This document shows positions 9,778 to 21,230 of a stretch of 64,000 nt of DNA, in pieces. Position 1 is the first letter of the stretch. Each line of letters opens with the position of its first letter. Source of the DNA: Pristionchus mayeri (lineage: Eukaryota > Nematoda > Chromadorea > Rhabditida > Neodiplogasteridae); the NCBI GenBank assembly GCA_036245805.1, contig BTRK01000001.1, forward strand, positions 35,288,758 through 35,352,757, written 5' to 3'. Both the position numbers and the translations under genes were made by a program. A model generated the notes under the pieces. It had not been told where the DNA came from. It ran no database searches and saw only the letters and a program-made list of their open reading frames with translations.

Positions 9778-12700
9778 ATGCCTCCGCCACATCGATCAGA
9801 AGAACTGCGCTTCGAGGGCTGTAACTTCTTCCGCTTTCGAGTCGTCTACTCGCTGTTGAGTGGTCGCCCCATCGTTATTGACAAGATTCGACCAGACGAT
9901 GATAGCCCCGGGTTGAAAGGTGGGTGAAGATGCTTATTAAAGATTCCCCTTACAGATTGCGCATAGGCGCCTGAAAATCCATTACTTCTCTTACAAAGAA
10001 ATTGGCCTGAACGGTTTACCTGATTGACCTGAAGGGTCTTTCAGGCGCCTAGGCGCCTATTCATTCCTGTTGTCCCCGCGCAGTGCGGTTAGATGCGAGG
10101 GAGGGAGGGAATGGTCATTCATTGTATGAATATTTATGGCCAGTGAGGTAAGAATGGGTGAACAAAGGGATCTGACCTGATTGATATGTCGGCCCCGCAT
10201 TGCGAAAGGACTAAATTCTTTTCTTGATGCTAATAATGGATGTAATTCAGAGCACGAAACACTTCTGCTCAAGCTTTTGAACGACATCACGAACGGCACA
10301 CAGACTGAAATCAGCAGGACTGGTAAGTTGCAACTATAATTGCATTGACAAAGTACCAATTTAAATGAGGAAAATGTGCCTATAATTCAAAACCTTCGTA
10401 ATTTGTGACAAATTTAGTGTTTCCTTTTAGTGTTAGTCTTGATTCACTTTCATTTTCATTTTGACTTTATTTTCGATTTAGTGTTTTACATAATTGGTTT
10501 TGATGGTCTTTATAAGGCTTCTTTTCCAGGTACTCGGTTGCGATTCTCGCCCGGTGTGCTGCTGGGAGGCGAGGCATCCCTCAACTGTGGCCTCACTCGA
10601 TGCATCTCCTTCTACCTCGAGGCGCTCCTCCTCCTATCGCCCTTCTGCAAGAAACCCTTGAGGGTCAAGCTGGAAGGTTCGCTTCTTTTCCTCGTTACTC
10701 GATGCTAAAGTTGTTTGCATCAGGAGTTACAAATGCTCCCGGAGAAATCTCCGTGGAGGCCATTCGAACCACCTGGCTCCCCGTCTACACTAAATTTGTT
10801 TTGAATGACGAAGATTTGGATATCAAGGTGTGTCTTTTAAAATTGTATTATAAATTTAAAAATTCTTGGAATTCTCGTTCTCTGCAAAGCTCACATTTAT
10901 TTCAGATCATAAATCGTGGATTGTTGCCTGAGGGCGGTGGAAAGGTTCTCTTCACAGCACCCATCGTCAAAAAGCTACGACCAGTACAAGTATGAGTGAT
11001 TGTTTTTTTGTTTTTAAAACATACTTGATGGTCTCGTCGTCATTATTAACGTTTATTTATTCCAGCGCGAGAAAATCGGCAAAGTGTGCAAGATTCGTGG
11101 AACTGCCTGGGTTACAAAGGTTCGATTATTTTTTAAAGATGCTTAAAATTTAAATATTCAAATTATTGAATGAAGGTGTCGCCGTCTCTCGCTCATCGAC
11201 TAATCGATGGAGCGAAGCAATCATTGCGAGGATACCTCACTGACGTCTACATCACGGTAGATCAGAGGAAGGGAGTGCACGGGGGCAAGTGAGTCTTACT
11301 TTTGTTGTTTTCCGAAGCCATGATCTGCCAGTTATTCACAAGAATGAGTCAACTTGTTTTAACCAGTAAAAATAACTTGGCATATCTTAGTTCGCAATTC
11401 TTAAGAGTAGACCACTCATCCGTACAAAACAGTTCACACTTTCAGCTCACCCGGATTCGGCGTCGTGCTATGGGCCGAGACTACTGAAGGTGCGAATTTC
11501 TCCTATTTCTATTGTCATTTTAGTATTTTTAAATTAATGACCATAAATAATTTGTCAGGTGTCGTCTACCACGGGGAGGCGATGAGCAAGCCGCGCGGCT
11601 CCGCCGAGGTGCCGGGATTGCCCGAGGAAGTGGGCGGAGAGGCAGCACTCAGACTACTCGAGCAGATCTATCTGGTGAGCAAAAAAATCCCCTCATAAGT
11701 TTTAGTCGACAATCCATAGGTGGGTGTTGAAGCTGAGAACTGAATACCAGTGGGGGTCGAGGGCCAAAACAGGAAAGGGGTGGTGAACAAATGCATGTGT
11801 GTGAATCACAAAATTTAATTATCCTTCCATCGGGTTTCCAGAGCCTCCTCTCTCAACAACCGATCTATCACCTCTTAACATACAATGGTGTTCCTGTAAA
11901 ATTTTGACGAAGACAATAACTGTACTCTCGACTCATTCGTCTGCATTCAGGGTGGCTGCACAGATGGAAGTGCGCAAGCACTGGCGGCGACGTTCATGAC
12001 GCTGGGAGAGAAGGACGTCAATCGATTCCTGCTCGGAGATCTCTCCATCTACTCGTGAGTTGCATGTTGCTTGATCAGGGTCCCTGATTCAGGGGTGATG
12101 CGATCTAAGGCTCATCGCTTGTTAGAAGCAAGTTGTTATGTAAAAACTTTTAATTTTGGCTGTTGCATTTCTTGTAGTCCTGCCTCATCCGTTCAGTTGA
12201 ATGTTTACCATCCAAGTTCCTGATAATTTTGTTTTTAATTTGACGAAATATCGATGACATGTGTTGTCCTATAAATGTGTGCAAGATTGCAAAAGATGCG
12301 CCCGGGCCGATAACAGAACCGAGTTGTTCTACGAACTTTGTTTCAGAGTAGCTGCGCTCCGGCATCTGCAGACCTTCTTCGGGATGGTCTTCAAGATGGA
12401 GGACTGGGAAAGGCTGAGGAAGATGGAGGAGAAGCAGAAAGCGATCGAGAAAGTGGAGAAGGAACAGGTGATTTGATGTTTTTTATTTATGTTGAAACTT
12501 ATTTTCACTTGGATCTTTTAACTATCTAGCTCAAAGTTGCCCTCACCAATAAATTGCACATTCCTCTCCGTGAACTTTGACCATATTGCTAAGTATACCC
12601 CTAAGTATGGATTGCTATAGTCATCGTTTAAATGTATGTTTTTTTTCCAGAGAAAAGGAACGGGGGACAGGGAGGAGTCGAAGGAACAGGATCCCGATGA

Positions 12701-12842
12701 GATGCGATTAGGGAGCACAAATAAGGTGGGGAATTGTTTTTATTATTATTTTTTAAATTTTTTTAAAATTACCATTCCGTTCCAGGTACTGCTCACTGGA
12801 GTCGGTGTAGGCTTCACGAATCTGAACAAACTCGCCCTTTGA
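9778..12842 (+). CDS. RCL1: RNA 3'-terminal phosphate cyclase-like protein (Rcl1)
   Basis: Thirteen exons chain in phase to 410 aa: 9778-9919, 10251-10322, 10530-10676, 10724-10827, 10906-10989, 11066-11119, 11176-11288, 11446-11489, 11559-11674, 11951-12054, 12347-12467, 12651-12725 and 12786-12842. Family landmarks include LRFEGCNFFRFR at the N-terminus, RFSPGVLLGG, NRGLLPEGGGKV and the C-terminal LLTGVGVGFTNLNK. Rcl1 is the catalytically inactive relative of RtcA; it works with Bms1 in the small-subunit processome at 18S pre-rRNA cleavage in the nucleolus. A charged Lys/Glu/Asp insert (exons 11-12) precedes the C-terminus. It is the first gene of a same-strand cluster. Confidence 0.93.
11716..11880. 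repeat. Dispersed repeat copy in an RCL1 intron
   Basis: Sequence starting TAGGTGGGTGTTGAAGCTGA and the G-rich stretch after it resemble 26796-26965 and 54965-55125. It sits in the intron between exons 9 and 10. Similarity was judged by eye. Confidence 0.5.
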
Positions 12843-13043
12843 GTACTGTCCACATGATTATGTTATTTTTTTGTTGTTTTTGCATTCTGTTATTGTTGAT
12901 TGGTTTGAAAGTTTCAACAGTTGTTGCTTTCGATAAAGTGTTTTTTTCTTCAACTTTATCCGATACTGATCATACCAGTTCTTTGACTGGGTCCACCTAT
13001 CTCTGTTCTTACGCGCATCCTTCCCATTCCTTCCCGTACCCCA

Positions 13044-13054
13044 CTCTCCTCTAG
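13044..13054 (+). other. Putative trans-splice acceptor for the 286-aa gene
   Basis: A CTCTCCTCTAG acceptor ends 17 bp before the ATG at 13072. No upstream exon is needed, and the preceding stop is only 229 bp before the ATG. Confidence 0.5.
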
Positions 13055-13071
13055 ATTGGGTTCCCGCTGGC

Positions 13072-14342
13072 ATGGCTGCCCGCCATCCGCTAGAGTTAGA
13101 AGATGTGTGGTACGCGTGGGTGTCTCCGCGGGGTCGCGGACGCGCGCTGCAGCCGCACTTCTCGGAGCGCCAGTGGCGCTTCTTCGGCGGCATCGCGGAG
13201 GTCGAAGAGCGGATGGCCGCTCACGAGGACGTCGAGGTGGACGTGGAGGACCCACTAGCGCCCACGGTGCGCGCGGACTGCGTCATGCAGGTATCGTTGC
13301 TGACGCACTTCAGGTGCACTTCGCGCTGCACCACGACGAGTACTGGCTGCGGCTGGAGTGTCCGGAGGAGGAGGATGAAGATGTGGGCGGAGTCGATCCC
13401 CTGCAGCAGAAAGAGCCCCCGCCCGTGCTGCAAGGAGCCTTCATCGCGGGCTTCGAGTACACGTGGGCCGGACGCAAGACCCTCGCGGATCTGGTCGAGG
13501 AGTACTACGCGTACGCGACGCGCATCGACGACGCGATAGGTGCGCCGCTACGTGGAAGGGGCGGAGCCAACACTTGGTTCTCCAGGTCACATCAAGGAGA
13601 TTGACGCGCACGAGGTGCGGCTCATCGGCTACGACTTGGCGGAGATGGGAGGAGGGGCAGAGGAGGATGGCACGCAGGTAGTGAAGGTCACTCTCTCTCT
13701 CTCTCTCTCACTGTCTGATTGACGAGAGAGTGTGCCTGAACAGGAGAGTCGGAGAAGAGATATCCCCAGGGCACAACCGAGGAGGGCACCGACGGAGACG
13801 AGGATGGAGGCGTCAGCCTGCGGGTGCGCTTGAGGGTGGCAGGAGGAGTGGGCGAGGTACCGTAACCAGGTGGTGTACTGTAGCCTGAGGATGTTGCCCC
13901 TAGGTGCGACTGCGTGTTGCGGTGAATGACCCTCTGGCGTATCCGAGAGCAATCCGGTTTGTGGAGAAGGGCGAGCTGCTGAAGGAGCTCAAGGTACGAG
14001 CTAAAGGAGAAGGGGGGGGGTGAGCAGGAGTGTGATGATAGGGGGTGGTTTCTAACTCACTCCAATCAAAGATGCAGATATACTGATGCGAACTAGGGAG
14101 TTTTATGTGTGCGAGAGCAAGAGGGGAAGGGGTGAACTATTATAGGAGGGGCTGTGTTGGTTAGGTAGATACTTTAGTGCATTGGTTGGCAGGCAGACAA
14201 CTGGCAGTCGGGCGAGTCGCTCGTTGCCAATCTGGTCGAGCTGTTCAGCGAGGTCGTCGCAGCGGGAGAAGTGGCGGAGGCCTACAAGAAGAGTGCCATG
14301 GAGGGAGGGGAGGAGGAGAATTGGGAGATGGAGTGGTGGTGA
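13072..14342 (+). CDS. Unrecognised 286-aa protein, second gene of the cluster
   Basis: Six exons chain in phase: 13072-13266, 13314-13539, 13586-13677, 13749-13856, 13904-13993 and 14193-14342. The first two introns are only 47 and 46 nt. The fourth exon needs an acceptor at a second AG (GGAGAG), so that junction is uncertain. The protein is acidic, rich in Trp and aromatic residues, has a Glu/Asp/Gly-rich linker around residues 160-190, and ends in a stretch with YPRAIRF and NWQSGESL that loosely recalls RWD/UEV-type ubiquitin-conjugating folds. That resemblance is weak. I do not recognise the family. High GC and CG-rich codons match the neighbouring RNASEH2C and torsin exons. Confidence 0.7.
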
Positions 14343-14493
14343 GCGGGGTTCATCCATGTCAATTATCTTATTCTTGTTCTCATCCAGTTGATTATCTAGT
14401 CGTATTCGTGTTTCTGCAACTTCTTTCCTTGTCCCTTATCCATGTCATCATTGCGAGTTGTCTTGCCTTTGTTTTGATTATCGATTGGTACAC

Positions 14494-14503
14494 CCGCTTC
14501 CAG
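14494..14503 (+). other. Putative trans-splice acceptor directly at the RNASEH2C ATG
   Basis: CCGCTTCCAG abuts the ATG with no base between; the upstream stop is 161 bp before. This fits an operon-internal spliced-leader site. Confidence 0.6.
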
Positions 14504-15332
14504 ATGTCCTCGACATTCAACAGCAAGCCGACGCTGGTGATCGGTCGCGCGGCCCCGCCCCCTGCTGCAGGTTCAGCCGATGCTGCAGAGGTGCACAGCA
14601 TTCCGTGCAAGACGAGCTACACGGGACCCGCGCCCGTCGAGGGCTACTTCATGAGGGAGAAGCTGGAGGGTGAGCACGGGTTTGGGCTTCGAGAAGAAAA
14701 AAATTCCGAATTTCGAAAAAAGTGAGGAGGGAAGAAGGTGTTCTTTTTTCCCTTAGGTGCTTCGAGATGTTTCGATTCCGCTAAATTGTGAACGGGAACA
14801 GGAGTTCTCCTTCGTTTAAATTGATCAGAAAAGATTTAGCAGCTATAGAAAAAAAATAACCGATCGTATAGAACTTAAAAATTATTTGACCATCTAATAT
14901 TCAGATGGGAAGGAGCGCGCTGCGGTGCGCGGTCGCGGTCTGCAGGGCGTGCGCATGCAGCTGCCGGAGGGATACGAGTGCAGGCTGCTGGTGGAGAGGA
15001 CGGGCGGTGAGAATTGCGTCGATTGATTCCAGAGGGAGTCGCAGAATTCCACGTTCTCTCATTCATATCTTCAACAATTATTTGTGTTTTGTGAAAAAAA
15101 TCGAAAGAATTCTGTTTGAATTGTGTGGTTGAATTCCAGGAAAATGTCGATTTACTCCTGATAGGAAGGTGATGACTTTCGCATTCTAGGTCGCCTTGAG
15201 CCAGAAGCGCGCGGCGCGGCCTCGCTGATCTTCTGGGAGCACGACAGACAGCCGAGCGACCGCAGCACCCTCCATCGCGCCCTCGCCCATCTCGACGTCG
15301 CAGCTGCACTCGCTGCACCTGCTGCAGAGTAG
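14504..15332 (+). CDS. RNASEH2C: Ribonuclease H2 subunit C
   Basis: Three exons, 14504-14669, 14905-15006 and 15190-15332, give 136 aa, slightly shorter than human RNASEH2C. Landmarks are PCKTSYTGPAPVEGYF, then VRGRGLQGV and LPEGY (the family's RGR-L-G...LPEGY block), then SLIFWEHD near the end. RNase H2C is a non-catalytic scaffold that, with subunits A and B, forms the nuclear enzyme that removes single ribonucleotides from DNA and resolves RNA-DNA hybrids. The start follows a splice acceptor directly. It is the third gene of the cluster. Confidence 0.85.
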
Positions 15333-15677
15333 GCGGAGCCTGCTCCCTCCCTCTCCCCTCTTCCTCCCTCTCTCCCCCCTTCTTGCCTTCCCCTTCCCCT
15401 CATTTCCCTCTGTACCTCGTCCCTCGTTGTATTGTTTCACCATTTTGCGTGTGTTTTCTCCATGTTGTCCTGTAAATGCGAGTTTTTCCTCTATGTTGCT
15501 CAAGTTAATTGCTGTTTCTTAATGATCCTCATTTACATATCGATCTCATGATTTTGACATTTCATGCACGTGATAAAGGGTTTCGTTTCCTTTTTAACTA
15601 CTACTTATTGGGCGAAAAGTGTTCAAGCCACTTACCATATCTCCCGAGTGGTTCTACTCCGCTCCACTCCCATTATC

Positions 15678-15687
15678 CCCCTTGCAG
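15678..15687 (+). other. Putative trans-splice acceptor for torsin
   Basis: CCCCTTGCAG ends 29 bp before the torsin ATG at 15717; the preceding stop is 384 bp before that ATG. Confidence 0.45.
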
Positions 15688-15716
15688 ATAGCTCCTGCCC
15701 GTCCCTCGTAAGTGAG

Positions 15717-18700
15717 ATGGGAGGGAGTCTACGACAGTGGCTGCTTCTGACTGTGCTGCTGCAGTCGGTCGCAGCCGATCCACTCTCGCTGATCATCGGC
15801 GGCACCGTCACGGTGGGAGGAGGCGTCTTCTACGCGTTCAGGTGGGCGCAGAAGCCTCGAGAAGGAATGGTGGTCGAACACGTGGCAAATAGTGAAAGAA
15901 GAACCTTCTAAAGTAGAGGGGAGTAAACTATCTTTGTTCACTCTAAGAATAGCTCTACTTTATAAGGCGGATAAATATATATCTTTTAAACCCTAATCCA
16001 GTTTGAGGAATAGGGAAATGTGATTGTTGCTGAAATTAGCCACGTATGAGAAAAGACAATTGCCACTGTTCAGGGACAAGATTAAGTGCAAGTTGTACGA
16101 GTGCTGCGAGGCGCCCTACGTCCAGCCCGACTTCAGAAGTAATCTATAAAATTACTCTAGAAATCACCTTTCTCATGCTCTGTTTATATTATCGATTCCC
16201 CCTCTGCAGATATGGAGGAGGAGTTGCGTCAGCTCGTGTACGGGCAGCACATCGTGCAGGAGACGCTCATCCCCGCGCTCAAGTACGGTATTCAGCCAGT
16301 TTGCGATTCGCGCCCTCACTGGGATACAGAATTTATTGATTGAACTGCAGGTCGCACTTTGAAAGGCAGCCGTCCAAGCCGCTGGTGCTGTCGTTCCACG
16401 GTGCCACGGGCTCGGGCAAGAACCACGTGTCGAGAATCATCGCCAAGAACATGTTCCAGTGAGTAGTACAGTAGATGTAGTTATCGATTGATCGGTCGTG
16501 GCAGGACCACTTAATCGATTGATTTTCAGGAGAGGAATGGCGAGTGGCTTCGTCCACCACATCGTCGCCACGGCCGAATTCCCCGACAGGAGTCGGATGC
16601 ACGAGTATCAGGTAGGTTGAAGTTGTAGTAGGATGACTGAAATCTCGATATTAATGGGGATTCCTAACTGGAAACGAATCGTGTGTTGTTGTGTGATCAG
16701 ATTGAAGGGTTTTGGAAATTGCGATTCAGAAAGCGAGTGTTCAGGTGGAACTGCAAAAGCGATTGCTCACCTCGGTCTCGGCGTGCGGTCAGTCGCTGTT
16801 CATCTTCGACGAGGTAACGTCTGGATTAATTAGTTTCTAATTAGGGATAATTAATTTTAAAAATTCGGTCTCCCACATCAGAGATGAGAACGTTGATAGG
16901 TGTGGTTGCTAATGAAGGTGTATCACTTCGAGACAAGTTTACTCTTCCTCTGTTTATATTATAGATTTTGTTAGACTTTTTTCTGGCCCTCAACGCTAGT
17001 CGCGAGCGGTGTGGTGCGCATTCCGTCCCCCCGTCTCCCTCTCCCTCGGCCAGTTTCCCTCTCCCAGCAGCTCTGGCAAGCGGGAGTTGTAAGCCGCCTC
17101 GATGGGTCGTCCATTCAACATCGGCACGCTGAACGCCCGGACACTCGCACCCAAGGAGAAGCTCCTCGAGATCGAGCTGGCCCTCTCAAAGATCAAGTGG
17201 GACATCGTAGCTGTTCAGGAGGCGAGGATTGTGGGTTTAGCTTCCTTCAATCTTGCGGCCTCAGGCATCGTCGTTTATCACTCAGGGGGTGCCACTGCAA
17301 GACATGGTGTCGCTTTCCTGCTGCAACCGCATCTTGCAAAAGGAGCCGTGTTTCGAGGTCTTTCGGATCGTCTCGCAACCCTGCAGCTACCACAACAGAA
17401 ACTCTTCCTGGTCAATGCTTACGCCCCAACATCGGCTTATGATGATGCCGTCTACGACGACTTCCTTGACCAGATCGAGAACGCGCTGCACGACGCTCCG
17501 GCAGGATACATGCCAGTTTTGGTCGGGGATTTCAACTGTAGAGTCGCAAAGGAACCTGGCAATGAAAGATTTGTCGGTGAATTTGCCTCTCCGACCCCGA
17601 ACTCACGTGGGCGCTCTTTTGCAGAGACCTGCGTGAGGAACAAATTGCGCATCCAAAACACCTTCCCCAAGCGACGTCGAGGAAGAATCTGGACTTGGCG
17701 TTCCCCTAACGGCTCCACATTCAACCAAATTGACTTCGTAGCTTCGCCCATCACAGCGAGAGTTGTCAATTGTGGAGTCGTCGGCCAGTTCGAATTCGAC
17801 TCCGACCATCGTCTCGTCCGACTCACCCTCTCTCTCCCCAACAAGGTGCGGCATAAAAGATGCAGGGAGCGGCTGGATTTCGATAAAGTCGCTTTTACTG
17901 CCAATGCGAACCTTCTCGCATCAATGCCCCTTGCTCGTCCATCCTCAGCCACAGACGCCTTCCACAAGATACAAGCGTTTGCAAAGACAGCAGCAACCAA
18001 CTGTTGGAGAAAGAGGCAATCGCCACCTTGGATCTCTCCCGCAACTCGGAAACTCCTTGCTCAACGCCATCTACTTCGATCATCCCTGCAATCCAATGTC
18101 GAATATTCCTTGTCATGCAAAACAGCCCGAAGCAACCTCGTAGACGATATCAAGAGAAGGAAAGAGAACCAGGCAAAACAAGCTGCAATGAAAGGAAGAA
18201 GCATCGTCAAAGAGATGCTCAAACTGCGCTCGTCTCGTAAACGACTTCTCGTTCCTGACCCAGTCTCTGGCGCTCTTTCCCAAGATGCGACTAAGACTGC
18301 CGTCCAAGTTTACTACGGGGAACTCTACAAACGCGCAGTGAACATTCCCTTGGCCGTGCCTCCTTCTCCCGAACCATTGCCACTCTTCCTTCCAGATGAA
18401 ACGAGGCATGCTCTCTCGCTTCTCAAGTGCGGGCATTCCCCTGGATCCGATGGTATCCTCCCCGACATGCTTTACCACTCAAGAGAGCACCTTGCCCCAT
18501 TCTTCGCTGATCTACTGAATCGCCTCGTAGCAGGAGACCAAGTACCTGGAGATTTGGTTGAAGCAGTTGTGTCCCTTCTTCACAAAAAGGGCGACCCAAC
18601 AGATATCGGAAACTTCAGACCAATCTCGTTGCTTAACGTATCCCTCAAGACAATCACTCGCGTTGTTCTCAAACGAATCGAATCATCAATTGAAGAGGCT

Positions 18701-21230
18701 GAATCGCACACTCAGACCGGATTCCGGAAAGGTCACTGCACTCTCAACAATCTTCACTCGATCAAACAACTCGCAGAACGCACGCACGAATACGGAATGC
18801 ACCTCTACTTGGGATTCGTGGATTTTCGGAAGGCATTTGACTGTGTGGAATGGAACTCTGTTTGGCACGCACTGTGGATCGCTAGAGTGCACCCGACTCT
18901 AATCCATCTCTTGCGTCGCCTCTACGAATCTTCCTCTACTCTCATCCGTGTCAACGAGGATTTGGTTCCAGTTGAAGTGCGGAGAGGAGTTCGCCAAGGA
19001 GACACTCTCTCCCCATGTCTTTTCAATGCCGTCCTGAGATACGCTATGAATGAAATCGATTGGGAGAACAACGGAATATCGATCGATGGCCGCAACCTGA
19101 GTCACTTAGAGTACGCAGACGACATTGTTCTAATCGCAAAGAGTCGCCCCGAACTGGAGAACATGATGAAGAAACTTACGGAGGCTTGCGCGCGCGTTGG
19201 TCTTGAAGTAAATCCATCCAAGACCGTACTTCTAACCTCGTGCACCTCCACCCGAGCACCCATTGTCATCGACAATCTGAAGTTCAACTTTGCCGAATCC
19301 ACCACCTATCTAGGCGGAAGAATCTCACTTCCCCTTGACTACTCAGCAGAACTTGAGCACAGAATTCGTCTGGGTTGGTTCGCATGGAGCAAGCTCTCGT
19401 ACCTCCTCTCTTCACGCATTCTACCGATGAAAACAAAGCGGCGCCTTTTCAACAGTTGTGTCATGTCTACGATACTCTATGGCAGCGAGCTATGGGCCCT
19501 ACGAGCAAGTGACAAGGAGCGACTAAGTGTGACTCAGCGTAAGATGGAGCGGAAAATGCTCGGAATCAGCTTGCGAGATCGATGGAGGAACGTGAACATC
19601 CGCAACGCAACAGGAGTCCGTGACTGGAATCAGGAGGCTATGAGAAGGAAGGCAATTTGGGCGTTGAAACTGCGACGAATGGATATGGAAGAATGGAGCA
19701 GAGCGACTACTATGTGGATACCTTACAACAGGACGCGCTCACCGGGTCAGCCTAAACCCCGATGGAGAGATGATCTCAGAAGAACTATTGGAGCGAGATG
19801 GTGGAACGCAACTGCTGAAGAATACCGACCCTTCCTCATCTTGCGTTAACGCATGACGTGATAAATATTGATTGATTGATTGATTGTTAGCTTGAGAAAT
19901 GGGATAAACGTAATTGCATTTGCAGGTGGACAAGCTGCCGGAACAGCTGCTGAGCAGCATCAAGCCCTTCCTCGACTACTACGACAGCGTGAAGGGCGTC
20001 GACTTCCGCAACGCCATCTTCATCTTCCTCAGGTGAGCAGGCAGACGTCGTCGTCGATGCCTTCTGGATGCACTGAGCTGCAATTGAATAATGCCTGAAA
20101 CAGCAAAACAGCAAGTTTTGTAATAGATGAAATGATCGCTTTAATAGAGAATTAAAGTGTAAAGTGATCGCACTTTCACTATCACTTGTTTTGAAAAAGG
20201 TGCAACCTCCACTGGAATGTAATTGACAATTTTGCAGCAACGCTGGCGGTGACGCCATTTCCAAGTCGGCGATCGTGCACCGCGCCAGTGGCCAACCACG
20301 CACGAAACTGCGAGTGGGAGATCTGGAGAGGACGGGTGAGTGACCGTGGAGGAATGGAGATTATCAGTCTTGATCCTGGAACATTTTGGTTTCAAAGCGT
20401 TATGCTGTGAATTGGGTGGTTTCTTATTGCACGATGTTAGGTGTAAGCCAAGAGTGATTTGGGACGTTGTTGGGAAGGGAGTGTAGGGGTTTCACAGGAA
20501 AGGTAGTAAATTTAAATCAGGTGACATTGCGTTTCAGTGTCGGAGCACGTGTTCAACACGCCGGGCGGGCTCAAGATGTCCGAGCTGATCTCCAACCATC
20601 TCATCGACCACTTCGTGCCCTTCCTCCCGCTCGAGAGGGAGCACGTCAGGAAGTATGCACTACTTTTAAATTTAATTTGAAACATGAATCAACCTGGTCT
20701 AAAATAAATTTACTTTTCTGTTTCGAGTCAAATCCTTTCGTTATTTCTTTAATCCCATCTTAATCTCGCACTACAACTAAAATATTACTTTAATTATACA
20801 ATCTCCAGCTGCATCTTGTACTACGTGCGGGACCGCGACGCGACCGCAGCCACGGATGCGGCGCTGATCGACGAGATCCTCGGAGACCTGCAGTTCTACC
20901 CCGCCGCCGACCCCGCCTTCTCGTCCTCGGGTGAGTAGCAAGCTCTACGTGCTACCCTGGATTGTAGTTTTGAGATTACCAAGCTATTTGATGTTTCACT
21001 ATTTGCCACGTTTTCCCGAACATTTTTCTTGCATATTTAGGCTTCAAGGTGATTTTATGTTTCACAAGATGCCACGTTTACTCTATCTCTACGCAGGTTG
21101 CAAGCGCGTGCAGCAGAAGTCGGACGTGGCTCTCTACCGATGGAGGGCGAGGAGGAGGGAGAAGGCCGAGGCTGCGGGGCAATTGGCACGCGCTGCTGCC
21201 GTGCCCGTCGTTGACCATGATGAGATATGA
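15717..21230 (+). CDS. Torsin-family AAA+ ATPase
   Basis: Eleven exons give 365 aa: 15717-15841, 16074-16138, 16210-16282, 16351-16458, 16530-16611, 16745-16813, 19926-20032, 20238-20335, 20538-20652, 20809-20930 and 21097-21230. An N-terminal signal/hydrophobic segment is followed by Walker A GATGSGKN (the torsin-type Asn after Lys), Walker B LFIFDE, the IKPFLDYYD and FIFLSNAG blocks, [12 protein letters not shown], and the two torsin cysteines in HVRNC and SGCKRV. Torsins act in the ER lumen and perinuclear space and need LAP1/LULL1-type activators. The intron splitting FDE from VDK is 3.1 kb because an RTE-like element sits in it. The tail is Arg/Ala-rich and extends past the usual C-terminus. 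Confidence 0.93.
16975..19883 (+). mobile_element. RTE-type non-LTR retrotransposon in a torsin intron
   Basis: The element has a short 5' leader, one long ORF (separate entry) and a 3' end of GATAAATATTGATTGATTGATTGATTG. A short tandem tail in place of poly(A) is typical of the RTE clade. A 7-bp TTGTTAG occurs at 16968-16974 and 19884-19890 and is a candidate target-site duplication, though part of the right copy could be tail. It lies in the sense orientation within the torsin intron 16814-19925. A decayed relative lies at 45509-46112. Confidence 0.85.
17102..19849 (+). CDS. RTE endonuclease-reverse transcriptase, 915 aa, intact
   Basis: One uninterrupted ORF. The N-terminal half is an apurinic-type endonuclease: VQEAR near residue 40, VGDFNC near 140 and SDHRLV near 236, giving the Glu, Asn and His of the active site. 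The second half is a reverse transcriptase with [36 protein letters not shown] and the catalytic YADD. The end carries the CR1/RTE-type tail with SPGQPKPRW. No second ORF is needed in RTE elements. Absence of stops or frameshifts suggests a young, possibly mobile copy. Start chosen at the first ATG before the GTLNARTL motif. Confidence 0.93.
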   Translation: MGRPFNIGTLNARTLAPKEKLLEIELALSKIKWDIVAVQEARIVGLASFNLAASGIVVYHSGGATARHGVAFLLQPHLAKGAVFRGLSDRLATLQLPQQKLFLVNAYAPTSAYDDAVYDDFLDQIENALHDAPAGYMPVLVGDFNCRVAKEPGNERFVGEFASPTPNSRGRSFAETCVRNKLRIQNTFPKRRRGRIWTWRSPNGSTFNQIDFVASPITARVVNCGVVGQFEFDSDHRLVRLTLSLPNKVRHKRCRERLDFDKVAFTANANLLASMPLARPSSATDAFHKIQAFAKTAATNCWRKRQSPPWISPATRKLLAQRHLLRSSLQSNVEYSLSCKTARSNLVDDIKRRKENQAKQAAMKGRSIVKEMLKLRSSRKRLLVPDPVSGALSQDATKTAVQVYYGELYKRAVNIPLAVPPSPEPLPLFLPDETRHALSLLKCGHSPGSDGILPDMLYHSREHLAPFFADLLNRLVAGDQVPGDLVEAVVSLLHKKGDPTDIGNFRPISLLNVSLKTITRVVLKRIESSIEEAESHTQTGFRKGHCTLNNLHSIKQLAERTHEYGMHLYLGFVDFRKAFDCVEWNSVWHALWIARVHPTLIHLLRRLYESSSTLIRVNEDLVPVEVRRGVRQGDTLSPCLFNAVLRYAMNEIDWENNGISIDGRNLSHLEYADDIVLIAKSRPELENMMKKLTEACARVGLEVNPSKTVLLTSCTSTRAPIVIDNLKFNFAESTTYLGGRISLPLDYSAELEHRIRLGWFAWSKLSYLLSSRILPMKTKRRLFNSCVMSTILYGSELWALRASDKERLSVTQRKMERKMLGISLRDRWRNVNIRNATGVRDWNQEAMRRKAIWALKLRRMDMEEWSRATTMWIPYNRTRSPGQPKPRWRDDLRRTIGARWWNATAEEYRPFLILR

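Noticed and set aside
13291..13313. A 23-nt intron in the 286-aa gene
   Set aside because: A donor at 13267 gives a 47-nt intron with the same frame, which matches the 46-nt next intron and is more plausible.
14177..14725. 182-aa ORF spanning the gap between the 286-aa gene and RNASEH2C
   Set aside because: It merges unrelated reading through the intergenic gap; splice and start evidence separate the two genes.
17253..19305. Several overlapping ORFs on both strands inside the RTE ORF
   Set aside because: Shadows of the 915-aa endonuclease-reverse transcriptase frame.
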